64,000 bases of DNA from NCBI RefSeq assembly GCF_020037125.1, contig NZ_JAIQDG010000004.1, forward strand, positions 186,001 through 250,000, read 5' to 3'. The translations under genes were made by a program, and so were the position numbers. The stretch comes from Myxococcus sp. RHSTA-1-4. Its GTDB lineage: Bacteria > Myxococcota > Myxococcia > Myxococcales > Myxococcaceae. The notes beneath the pieces were generated by a model. That model searched no databases. It was not told the DNA's origin and was given only the letters and a program-made list of their open reading frames with translations. Position 1 is the stretch's first letter, and each line of letters starts with the position of its first letter. Positions 16,790-24,237 of the stretch are shown here, in pieces.

Positions 16790-18910
16790 TCAGTACGTGA
16801 AGGAGACTTTCGAGAGGATGCGGCGCTCCTGCGCGCCGTTGAAGGGCTGGTCCGAGTAGACGAGGAAGATGTCGCTCCACTGGCGGTAGTGCCAGCCGAA
16901 GACGGCGTCCACCAGCGTGCCCTTCACGTTGCTGTAGTCGGCCAGCTCGTGCACCTTGCCGTGCTGCAGGGTGAGGCGGGTGTAGAGGTTGGGGTTGAAC
17001 TGGTAGCGGAGCTGGGCGTAGCCGCTCCACGAGTATCCGGTGCCGGAGTCGCCATACAGCTCGCTGTTCTCCGGGACGTCCTCGCTGCGGCTGTAGAAGC
17101 CGCTGAGGCGGGCCTGGAAGCGAGGTCCAACCTTGAGGTTGAGCGCGCCGTTGACGCCGCGCACCGGGCCGCCCAGGAAGCGGCCGCCGAAGGCCGTGAG
17201 CGTCAGGCTCTGCCAGTCGTTGGGGAAGAGGATGAAGCCGCCCGTGGCCACCCGGTCCTCGAAGCCCTCGTTGTCGTCGTGCACGTAGTCCGCGTAGAGG
17301 GCGAAGTTGTGGTGCAGGTAGGGCTGGAGGTTGAAGCGCTGCCGGTAGCGGGTGCGCACGTGCTCGTGGTTGCGCCGCCAGAGGGTGTCCCAGGTGATGT
17401 TCACCTGCGGCAGGAAGCGCAGCTTGGGGAACGGCGTCAGGTACAGGTGCGTGTTCCAGCCCTGCTTGTCGAGCACCGGCGTGTAGCCCAGCGGGTTGGC
17501 GTACCGCGCGCCGATGTCCTCCAGGTGGATCCAGAACTCGGAGTTGGTGTCGAAGCGGTGGATGGCGAACTTGTACGCGTCCGAGTCCTTCGAGCCCGCC
17601 ACGTCGCTCCAGCTCTTCAGCGCCTGGGCCTGGATGAAGATCTCCTCCCAGATGTGGATGTTGGCGTCGACGCCCGTGGTGCGGAACCAGCCGTACTTGT
17701 CGCCGTAGCGGCTGACACCGATGAGGTTGATGGCCGAGCGCTTCCCGATGTCCTGCTGGAGGCGGATGATGCCGGAGTTGAGGTTCTCCTTGATGTTGGT
17801 GCCGTCCCCCGGGTCGTCCTTGTGCTGCACGTCGAGGAGCGCGAAGCCCAGGCCGCCCACCTTGCCGGTGAGCTGCGCGCCGCCGAGCACCTGGTCATGC
17901 GGCTTCATGGCGATGCGGCGGGACGTGAAGATCTTGATGGGCGCCAGGAAGAGGTGCTCGCTCTCCACGAAGAAGGGCCGGCGCTCGGGCAGCAGCGGCT
18001 CCTCGGTGTCCAGCAGCAGCCGGTCCTGGTCCGCCTCCACGTCGGAGAAGTCCGGGTTGACGGTCAGCTTCAGCGCCGCCCAGGGCACCGGGTCCAGGCG
18101 CGCGTCGAAGCCGGCCTTGGGCCGGAACATCTTCCGGTCCTCGGTGGTCTGGAGCGCCAGGTCCGTGGCCACGTACGGGGTGACGCTCCACTTGCGGCGC
18201 CCCTCGATTCCCTTGAGGCCCGTCAGGTGCGGGAAGCGGCTCACCTTGGCGCTGTTGACGCCGTCGGGCGTCCAGTTGCTCCACTCCTGGGTGCGGGCCT
18301 GCTCGCGGTCCAGCATCAGGCCGAACGTCATCTCCTCCTTCTCCGGGAACTGGAAGTTGGCGAAGGGGATGCGCACCTCGGCAATCCATCCGTCATCGAC
18401 GATGGTGGACTTGGACTCCCACTCGCCCGCCCAGGAGGTGGTGAAGGCCTCGCCGTCCGCGACGATGCGCCCGTCGGTGCGCACGCCCAGCGGGTTGGTC
18501 CAGAAGTAGTACGCGTTGCGGTGGTCCTGGAAGGTGTCCAGCATCACCGTGATGTTGTCCTCCTGGTGGAGGAAGCTCTCGTTCTGGACGCTGTAGGCCG
18601 TGATTTTCGACGGGTCCTTGTCCAGGCAGTGGAAGAGCACGTACAGGTTGTGCTTGTCGTAGAGGATGCGGACCCGGGTGTCGTCACGCGCGGGCTGCCC
18701 GTAGTCGATGCGCGTGAGGTGCCAGCCGTCGACCTCCGGGGCCGTCTGCCACACGGCCTCGTCCGGCTTGCCGTCGATGGTGATGGGGTCGGGCGTGAAG
18801 GTGGCCTTGTAGTTGTAGTGCTGCTTGTCCGCGGGTGAGTCGGCGAGGGCCAGGGTGGGCAGACACGCGCCGAGCAGCGCGGCGCCCCAGACTCGGGTTG
18901 AGGTTTTCAT
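16790..18910 (-). CDS. DUF5916 outer-membrane barrel with CBM9-like domain
   Basis: A 706-residue exported protein. Residues 1-23 form a signal peptide (ends LALA). About 35-210 is a carbohydrate-binding-family-9-like domain (DPITIDGKPDEAVWQTAP, then DDGWIAEVRIPFANF). About 230-706 is a beta-barrel with many alternating Tyr/Leu/Arg strands, and the chain ends in SFTY, a terminal aromatic typical of outer-membrane barrels. DUF5916 is common in myxobacteria and Bacteroidetes. Its ATG overlaps the exporter's stop (ATGA), so it belongs to the RiPP operon. A surface receptor or export pore for the peptide is inferred. An unrelated carbohydrate role is possible but does not explain the coupling. 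Confidence 0.8.
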   Translation of the reverse strand: MKTSTRVWGAALLGACLPTLALADSPADKQHYNYKATFTPDPITIDGKPDEAVWQTAPEVDGWHLTRIDYGQPARDDTRVRILYDKHNLYVLFHCLDKDPSKITAYSVQNESFLHQEDNITVMLDTFQDHRNAYYFWTNPLGVRTDGRIVADGEAFTTSWAGEWESKSTIVDDGWIAEVRIPFANFQFPEKEEMTFGLMLDREQARTQEWSNWTPDGVNSAKVSRFPHLTGLKGIEGRRKWSVTPYVATDLALQTTEDRKMFRPKAGFDARLDPVPWAALKLTVNPDFSDVEADQDRLLLDTEEPLLPERRPFFVESEHLFLAPIKIFTSRRIAMKPHDQVLGGAQLTGKVGGLGFALLDVQHKDDPGDGTNIKENLNSGIIRLQQDIGKRSAINLIGVSRYGDKYGWFRTTGVDANIHIWEEIFIQAQALKSWSDVAGSKDSDAYKFAIHRFDTNSEFWIHLEDIGARYANPLGYTPVLDKQGWNTHLYLTPFPKLRFLPQVNITWDTLWRRNHEHVRTRYRQRFNLQPYLHHNFALYADYVHDDNEGFEDRVATGGFILFPNDWQSLTLTAFGGRFLGGPVRGVNGALNLKVGPRFQARLSGFYSRSEDVPENSELYGDSGTGYSWSGYAQLRYQFNPNLYTRLTLQHGKVHELADYSNVKGTLVDAVFGWHYRQWSDIFLVYSDQPFNGAQERRILSKVSFTY

Positions 18911-20205
18911 CCGGGCTCCTGGGATGGGGTGAGGACGGGGGTGTGGGGCACTGCGGCCGGCGCGGTTCGGTCCGGTGCCCAGGCCATGGCGACCAGGGAC
19001 AGGAGCAACGCGCCGGAGGACAACAGGAAGGCACTGGACAGCCCGGCGTTCCGGGCGACGAAGCCGTAGCTGAGCGGGGCCAGGACCTGGGCGAGCGCCG
19101 CGCACGCGCCCAGCGCGCCCAGGAAGCGGCCGCGCTCCGGGGCCGGGGCCACCTCCACCACCACCGCCTGCGCGGAAGGACGGTGCAGGCCGTCCGGCAC
19201 CGCCAGCAGCGCCCAGGCGGCCACCATGACGGCGAGGCCGTACGGCGCCGGCAGCCACCCGGCCAGCCCGAGGACGGTGCTCATCAGCACCATGCCCGCG
19301 AGCCCCGCGAGGATGAGCCCGTTGCGCCGGGGCAGCGCGTCCGACAGCCGCCCGCCGAAGGGCTGGGCGAAGGCGTAGACGAGCCAGGAGACGGAGACCA
19401 GCGGCCCCACGGCCTCGGGCGGCGCGCCCAGCTGCTGCGCGTAGAGCGGGATGTAGATGGGGAAGAGGTTGAGGGAGAAGGCGAAGAAGAACTGCCAGGC
19501 GAACAGCCCCACCAGCCGCGGCGAGCTCCGCATGTAGTCCAGCGGGGCGCGCACCGCCTCCAGCGCCGTGCGCAGGTGGCCGCCGGACGCGCGCGCCTTC
19601 GGGGCCTCGCGCGCCGGCTCCTGGAGGCGCAGCAGGAGCAGGCTGCTGACGAGGAAGAGCGCGCCGGCGAGGAAGAAGGTGTAGCGCGTGGACAGCCAGC
19701 GGATGACGGGCGCGGAGGCCCACAGCGCCACCACGAAGGTGAGGCTGCTGGTGGCGTCCAGGAGGGAGAAGATGGTGGCGCGCTTCTTCGACGGCGCGAA
19801 GTCCGCCACCAGCGCGCCGTTCACCGGCTGCGCGCTGCGCGCCAGCAGCAGCTTGAGCGACAGCGCCGCGGCCAGCGGCAGCGGGTGAGAGAACAGCGCC
19901 ATCAGCGGCACCAGCAGCGAGGTGACCAGCGACAGGCCCACCACGAACGCCTTGCGGTTGTAGCGGTCCGACAGCGCCCCCATCACCGGCTGCAGGAAGA
20001 TGGGCACCAGCGAGCCCGCCGTGTACACCAGCCCGATGCCTTGCAGGTCCAGCCCGCGAGACTGGAGATAGAGCGGCATCACCGGGTTGAGCAGGCCCCC
20101 GGCCACCGTGCCCACCAGGCCGGACACGAGCAGCACGCGGAGGTTGCCCAGCCCGCGCGACAGCTCGTACATCTCGCGCACCGCGCGGACGCCCCGGGCA
20201 ATCAT
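18907..20205 (-). CDS. MFS exporter of the RiPP operon
   Basis: A 432-residue inner-membrane transporter with about 12 predicted helices in two halves, split by a cytoplasmic loop near residues 200-215. The MFS motif A analogue is GALSDRYNRKAF (about 66-77), and a second copy GGRLSDALPRRNG begins the other half (about 270-282). The fold suits an efflux-type drug/peptide exporter. Its ATG overlaps the S16-like gene stop (ATGA), and its own stop overlaps the next ATG, so three genes are coupled. An export role for the modified peptide across the inner membrane is inferred. Uptake is an alternative. Confidence 0.8.
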   Translation of the reverse strand: MIARGVRAVREMYELSRGLGNLRVLLVSGLVGTVAGGLLNPVMPLYLQSRGLDLQGIGLVYTAGSLVPIFLQPVMGALSDRYNRKAFVVGLSLVTSLLVPLMALFSHPLPLAAALSLKLLLARSAQPVNGALVADFAPSKKRATIFSLLDATSSLTFVVALWASAPVIRWLSTRYTFFLAGALFLVSSLLLLRLQEPAREAPKARASGGHLRTALEAVRAPLDYMRSSPRLVGLFAWQFFFAFSLNLFPIYIPLYAQQLGAPPEAVGPLVSVSWLVYAFAQPFGGRLSDALPRRNGLILAGLAGMVLMSTVLGLAGWLPAPYGLAVMVAAWALLAVPDGLHRPSAQAVVVEVAPAPERGRFLGALGACAALAQVLAPLSYGFVARNAGLSSAFLLSSGALLLSLVAMAWAPDRTAPAAVPHTPVLTPSQEPG

Positions 20206-20831
20206 GCCGCCCCCCCTCCGGCTCCCCTGGTGGCCGCGGCATCCTGACGGAGCGGCAGCGCGCCCAGCACGGCCTCGGCGCCCGCGGTGAGGCTGGGGAC
20301 GGGGCGGACATCCAGCGACACGAGCGGCGCGGCGTCCCACTGGCTGCCGGCGGGGACCCACACCGGCACGCGCCCGGCGGCCGGGTGGACCTGGCGCACA
20401 TAACCATCCGCCACCACCAGCTTGCCCTGGAGCTTCTCGAGCGGCGCGGCGAGGAGTGCGTCCCCCGCGTCCAGCGCCACGCCGGTGGCCAGGAAGGGCG
20501 AGGGCAGCTCGCGCCCGGCCAGCAGCGCCACCCACGCGACGAACAGCGGGAGGGACGCGCTGCGCCCGTCGAGCAGCACCCTGCGGCCCCGCACCGACAC
20601 GAACAGGTCCGTCTCGTCCCAGGGCAGCGCGTAGCGCCCGCGGCCCACGGCCGCCAGGTGGCGCAGGTGCTGCTGCCAGACCGGCGCGTAGCCGGTGTCC
20701 CGGGACAGGTCCACCCAGAGCCGCCCTTCCCCCGGGCGCACGGACACGTCGACGGACACGGCGCGGAACAGCGGGGCGCCCTGGAGGTCCGCCTGGGTGA
20801 GCAGCAGGAGTGGCGTGGAAGAAGAAGTCAC
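20202..20831 (-). CDS. S16 (Lon C-terminal fold)-like protein, candidate leader peptidase
   Basis: A 209-residue soluble protein. The stretch DGRSASLPLFVAWVAL (about 106-121) and the following LLAGRELPSPFLATGVAL resemble the Ser-containing strand-helix and the TGE-type strand of the Lon protease S16 domain; APLEKLQGKLVVA (about 150-162) resembles the region with the catalytic Lys. The dyad residue cannot be fixed by eye, so it may be active or a degenerate relative. It has no ATPase part, unlike Lon. The GTG at 20831 is the only fitting start but lacks a clear ribosome site. It is coupled to the MFS gene. A leader-removing peptidase for the precursors is inferred. Confidence 0.55.
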   Translation of the reverse strand: MTSSSTPLLLLTQADLQGAPLFRAVSVDVSVRPGEGRLWVDLSRDTGYAPVWQQHLRHLAAVGRGRYALPWDETDLFVSVRGRRVLLDGRSASLPLFVAWVALLAGRELPSPFLATGVALDAGDALLAAPLEKLQGKLVVADGYVRQVHPAAGRVPVWVPAGSQWDAAPLVSLDVRPVPSLTAGAEAVLGALPLRQDAAATRGAGGGAA

Positions 20832-20868
20832 GGGACGGGAAGGAAGAAAGGAAGGGATTGGGAAACCA

Positions 20869-20904
20869 CGGGCGGGCCGCGCCGCTGAGGGTGCCGCCCG
20901 CCCG
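20869..20904 (-). terminator. Strong GC stem-loop between precursor array and S16-like gene
   Basis: CGGGCGGGC (20869-20877) pairs perfectly with GCCCGCCCG (20896-20904); the loop is 18 nt. It follows the last precursor and precedes a T/C-rich stretch on the minus strand. It may partly stop transcription, leaving more precursor than enzyme message. Confidence 0.5.
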
Positions 20905-20914
20905 CGAGCCGCGA

Positions 20915-21016
20915 CTACTCCACGGTGCGCGTGTCGGTGGACACGGTCATGGTGCCGCCGCAGGAGCACTTGTCGGACGACGCGGCAACGCGAACGACCT
21001 GAGCCTTCACGTACAT
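20915..21016 (-). CDS. RiPP precursor peptide 5 (last in transcript)
   Basis: A 33-residue peptide. It starts MYVKAQVVRV, has ASSDKCSCGGTM, and ends with a tail that is rich in Thr and Val (TVSTDTRTVE). The first ~22 residues match the four sister copies at nearly all positions, and the tail is the longest of the five. AAAGAGG precedes the ATG. Two Cys separated by one Ser are the likely sites for DUF692 chemistry. There is no Gly-Gly or other classic cleavage site, so the leader boundary cannot be read. Too short for standard gene calls. Confidence 0.8.
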   Translation of the reverse strand: MYVKAQVVRVAASSDKCSCGGTMTVSTDTRTVE

Positions 21017-21060
21017 GGCGAACCTCTTTCGGGTGTGGGGTTGAGGGTTCCGCGAACGAC

Positions 21061-21090
21061 ACGGGCGGGGAGGAAGCCCTCCCCGCCCGT
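21061..21090 (-). terminator. 12-bp perfect stem-loop between precursors 4 and 5
   Basis: ACGGGCGGGGAG (21061-21072) pairs with CTCCCCGCCCGT (21079-21090) around a 6-nt loop. It lies 8 bp after the stop of the copy at 21099. It could block transcription, stabilise the upstream message against 3' decay, or both. Confidence 0.55.
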
Positions 21091-21098
21091 GGTGAGAA

Positions 21099-21194
21099 CT
21101 ACTCCGCGACCTGCACCGTCGCGGTCATGGTGCCGCCGCAGGAGCACTTGTCGGAGGAGGCGGAAACGCGAACGATCTGGGCCTTGACGTACAT
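21099..21194 (-). CDS. RiPP precursor peptide 4
   Basis: A 31-residue peptide. It starts MYVKAQIVRVSA, shares SSDKCSCGGTM, and ends TATVQVAE. GAAAGAGG precedes the ATG, and this upstream block (GAAAGAGGTCCACAC) is the same as that of copy 3, so the two arose by a recent duplication that included the ribosome site. A stem-loop follows it directly. Cys at about positions 17 and 19 are the candidate modification sites. Confidence 0.85.
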   Translation of the reverse strand: MYVKAQIVRVSASSDKCSCGGTMTATVQVAE

Positions 21195-21271
21195 GTGTGG
21201 ACCTCTTTCGGTGTTGCGGGTTGAGGGCTTTCGCCCGGCACGACGACTGCGGAACTGCAACCGCGTGGCGA

Positions 21272-21370
21272 CTACTGGATGACCGTGGCGGTATCGACGG
21301 ACATGGTGCCGCCGCAGGAGCACTTGTCGGACGACGCGGAGACGCGGACGATCTGGGCCTTGACGTACAT
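21272..21370 (-). CDS. RiPP precursor peptide 3
   Basis: A 32-residue peptide starting MYVKAQIVRVSA, with the shared SSDKCSCGGTM and the tail SVDTATVIQ. Unlike the others it has Ser after the core and ends in Gln instead of Glu. Its own GAAAGAGG ribosome site is shared with copy 4. The downstream spacer is less structured than those of copies 2 and 4 but contains a GGGC-GAAA-GCCC tetraloop hairpin at 21223-21234. Confidence 0.85.
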   Translation of the reverse strand: MYVKAQIVRVSASSDKCSCGGTMSVDTATVIQ

Positions 21371-21451
21371 GTGTGGACCTCTTTCGGTGTTGGGGTTGAA
21401 CCCGCACGCGCGCCGATGAGCCGGAGCGCGCACGGGGCACTACGGGCGACA

Positions 21452-21476
21452 CGGCGCGAAGGATTTCTTCGCGCCG
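21452..21476 (-). terminator. 10-bp perfect stem-loop after precursor 2
   Basis: CGGCGCGAAG (21452-21461) pairs with CTTCGCGCCG (21467-21476) around GATTT. It lies 11 bp beyond the stop of the copy at 21488. No U-tract follows on the minus strand. Confidence 0.5.
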
Positions 21477-21487
21477 CACCGTCACTA

Positions 21488-21580
21488 CTACTCGAGCACC
21501 CTGACAGTGGTCATGGTGCCGCCGCAGGAGCACTTGTCGGACGACGCGGCAACGCGGACGATCTCGGCCTTCACGTACAT
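21488..21580 (-). CDS. RiPP precursor peptide 2
   Basis: A 30-residue peptide. It starts MYVKAEIVRVAA, the only copy with Glu at residue 6, has SSDKCSCGGTM, and ends TTVRVLE. The tail carries an Arg. The reading frame ends in a double stop, TAGTAG. GAAGAGG precedes the ATG. Confidence 0.85.
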   Translation of the reverse strand: MYVKAEIVRVAASSDKCSCGGTMTTVRVLE

Positions 21581-21721
21581 GGTGGACCTCTTCGATTTCG
21601 GGTGTGGAGACACACCTCTCCCGTTCCGGCGAGCCGGCTGATGCGGACGAGGTGCTGAGAGGGATTGGAGCGAAGAGGAAATCCTCCCCGCCCGGTAGTG
21701 ATTCGGGTTACCGCGCGGAGA

Positions 21722-21814
21722 CTACTCAGCGACGGTGAGCACCGTCATGGTGCCGCCGCAGGAGCACTTGTCGGACGACGCGGAGACGCGGACGATCTGG
21801 GCCTTGACGTACAT
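21722..21814 (-). CDS. RiPP precursor peptide 1 (first in transcript)
   Basis: A 30-residue peptide starting MYVKAQIVRVSA, with SSDKCSCGGTM and the tail TVLTVAE. GATGAGG precedes the ATG. It lies 180 bp downstream of the PqqD-like gene, with the mutually exclusive hairpins in that gap. Among the five copies it is one of the two shortest. Confidence 0.85.
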   Translation of the reverse strand: MYVKAQIVRVSASSDKCSCGGTMTVLTVAE

Positions 21815-21840
21815 GGTGAACCTCATCGGTGTTGGGTTGG

Positions 21841-21909
21841 GCCTGTGCAGTGAAACACCTCGTTCCGCGTCACAGGCTTCGTGTGTGTTTCACAAGGCGA
21901 AACACACAC
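21841..21909 (-). promoter_or_regulatory. Alternative stem-loops between pqqD-like gene and precursor 1
   Basis: Three perfect inverted repeats overlap. A: GTGTGTGTTTC (21881-21891) with GAAACACACAC (21899-21909). B: GTGAAACAC (21850-21858) with GTGTTTCAC (21885-21893). C: GCCTGTG (21841-21847) with CACAGGC (21871-21877). A and C can form together, while B uses part of A and interlocks with C. That is the layout of an attenuator or switch just ahead of the precursor message. No ligand or leader peptide is visible. Confidence 0.5.
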
Positions 21910-21994
21910 AGCTGGCGGTTCTTCGCGCAAGGCGCGGCCATGGCCAGACAGGCCAGGGAAGAACCTGATGCGTTACATTGGGTGGGGGGACGTC

Positions 21995-22300
21995 TCAGGA
22001 AACTCCGGACGCCTCGCAGAGTCCGAGCTCCAGGAACTGAGCTACAGTACTCTGAACGTCCTCGGCGATTTCATGTCGCGGAGCAGATGCGCCCAGATTG
22101 CTGGCGAGCGCATCCACCGCGGCCTCGAGCGTGCTCCCGCTACGGCACAGCTCGAAGATGCGAGCGGCGGTTTCGTTTACCCGGAAGACTTCGCCACCTT
22201 CGGTGTCCAGGAGGAAGTACGCGTCCTGCTGCTGCTGGACCATGACACCGGCCACTGCTCGTGGAAGGACCAAGGTGCGTTCTCCTGGTGATCGCGGCAC
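21995..22300 (-). CDS. PqqD-like RiPP recognition protein
   Basis: A 101-residue protein of the PqqD (RRE) fold: a three-stranded start with the typical FLLDTEGGEVFRVNETAARIF (split here: FLLDTEGGEV, then FRVNETAARIFELC; about residues 28-53) followed by three helices that end in FLELGLCE. Family knowledge: this domain binds the leader peptide of RiPP precursors and presents it to the modifying enzyme. It is first in the operon. GTG at 22300 is chosen because AAGGAG lies 7 bp upstream. It is a stand-alone protein, not fused to an enzyme. Finding it beside five tiny homologous ORFs is the strongest support that these are RiPP precursors. Confidence 0.8.
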   Translation of the reverse strand: MPRSPGERTLVLPRAVAGVMVQQQQDAYFLLDTEGGEVFRVNETAARIFELCRSGSTLEAAVDALASNLGASAPRHEIAEDVQSTVAQFLELGLCEASGVS

Positions 22301-22359
22301 GCCCGGACTCCTTCTTGAGCCCCCTGAGTCCGTTTTGCACCGCGCTCTGTATTTCCGTG

Positions 22360-22388
22360 TTTCTAAATCCTTCCATTCACATAGTCAA
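22360..22388 (-). promoter_or_regulatory. Candidate sigma-70-type promoter of the RiPP operon
   Basis: On the minus strand TTGACT (22388-22383) and TAGAAA (22365-22360) are separated by 17 bp. This AT-rich patch stands out in GC-rich DNA and lies 60 bp before the GTG of the PqqD-like gene. Position and spacing fit the housekeeping factor; the start site is not shown. Confidence 0.5.
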
Positions 22389-22392
22389 TACC

Positions 22393-22431
22393 TCACGGAC
22401 TCGAGGTTCAGAAATGACCTCAAGTCCGTGA
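22393..22431. promoter_or_regulatory. Long inverted repeat directly upstream of the promoter
   Basis: TCACGGACTCGAGGT (22393-22407) and ACCTCAAGTCCGTGA (22417-22431) form 15-bp arms with one mismatch around a 9-bp centre. It begins 4 bp beyond the -35 box, a usual place for an activator or repressor site. It also lies between the menB stop and the promoter, so it could instead be a terminator stem, but no U-tract follows. Confidence 0.5.
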
Positions 22432-22440
22432 AATCACAGG

Positions 22441-22483
22441 CTGAAACAAAGAGGCGTTTCAGGTGACGCGCCGCATGAAACGC
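22441..22483. promoter_or_regulatory. Overlapping inverted repeats after menB
   Basis: CTGAAAC (22441-22447) pairs with GTTTCAG (22456-22462), and GCGTTTCA (22454-22461) pairs with TGAAACGC (22476-22483); the two share an arm. It could be the menB terminator. The TGAAAC/GTTTCA word also makes up the hairpins at 21850-21909. Confidence 0.35.
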
Positions 22484-22505
22484 GATGAGCCAACGCGCGG
22501 ACGCG

Positions 22506-23399
<894 letters not shown>

Positions 23400-23549
23400 G
23401 GCTGTGTCACTCTGGGAAAGAGGTTGAACGGCCGCGGACGGTAGGCCCGGTGCCAGCGTCCGTCCAGGGAAGCGCGCGCTGCCGGCACTCCGGGTGATGG
23501 CCAGCTTCCGCCGTGGCGGGGCGTGCGGCCGCGCAGGGGGTGGCAGCGG

Positions 23550-23975
23550 ATGAAGCGCAAGAGCGTGGGGTTGCTCGCCGGGCTCCTGCTGGGCGCCCAG
23601 GCGGTGGCGTGGGGCTCCCCTGCCCTGCCGGCCCAGGAGCGACCACCGGCCGCGCAGGGCGAAAGCTCCACTCCGGCACTCCCCGCCGGGTCCGACACCG
23701 AGACTCCCGAGGGTGAGCAGAAGGAGCTTCGCGGCCGGGTGCTCGGGGCGAGCCCGGGCGTCCTCTATATCGAGAGCGAGCGCGGGCCGGCCGTCCCCCT
23801 GCGCGTCACGCACGCGACGCGCCTGGACGGCAGGCGCATCCCGAGGGAGCAGTCCGTCGAGGCGTTCCTCCGCCGGTCGCTCCCACCCGGCACGACGGTC
23901 CGCGCCACCTTCGACGTGCGCACGCACCCGGACGGAATGCCGGAGAACGTCGCCAGCGCCGTGGACACGCCGTAA
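23550..23975 (+). CDS. Secreted small protein, function unknown
   Basis: A 141-residue exported protein. Residues 1-22 form a signal peptide with KRKSV and a hydrophobic run (MKRKSVGLLAGLLLGAQAVA). A Pro/Gly/Glu-rich spacer of about 30 residues follows, then a ~75-residue beta-rich domain (LRGRVLGASPGVLYIES through VRATFDVRTHPDG) that resembles an OB-type barrel. The start at 23550 gives a clean signal peptide; the longer frame at 23523 does not. It lies 150 bp divergent from menB with no operon partner. I cannot assign a role. Confidence 0.55.
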   Translation: MKRKSVGLLAGLLLGAQAVAWGSPALPAQERPPAAQGESSTPALPAGSDTETPEGEQKELRGRVLGASPGVLYIESERGPAVPLRVTHATRLDGRRIPREQSVEAFLRRSLPPGTTVRATFDVRTHPDGMPENVASAVDTP

Positions 23976-24237
23976 CCACCGGCCGCGAGGCCCCCGGAGG
24001 GCCGCCACTCGCACCGCGAGGTCCGCGTCCGCCCGGAATCCGACAGGGAGGTACGAGACGCACTGTCCGGCGCTCGCGGCCCGGCTCCGCCCGCCGGGCC
24101 TGTAGGCGTCAGCTGCACGTCATTGTCCCTGGATGCCGGGTTGTCGGTGCTTGCTGGATGCACGGAGCATGTCCGGATGACGCGCGGGGGAAGGGAGGCC
24201 GGAGCCTCCTGGAGCGCGTCACAAGCGAGGACAGGAC

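Noticed and set aside
20915..21814. Simple DNA repeat without coding value
   Set aside because: The copies keep the reading frame, ribosome site and stop, and differ mainly in the coded tail and at third positions, which indicates selection on protein.
23976..24237. B12 riboswitch before the EutB-EutC gene
   Set aside because: I could not find the conserved cobalamin-box bases or the expected core.
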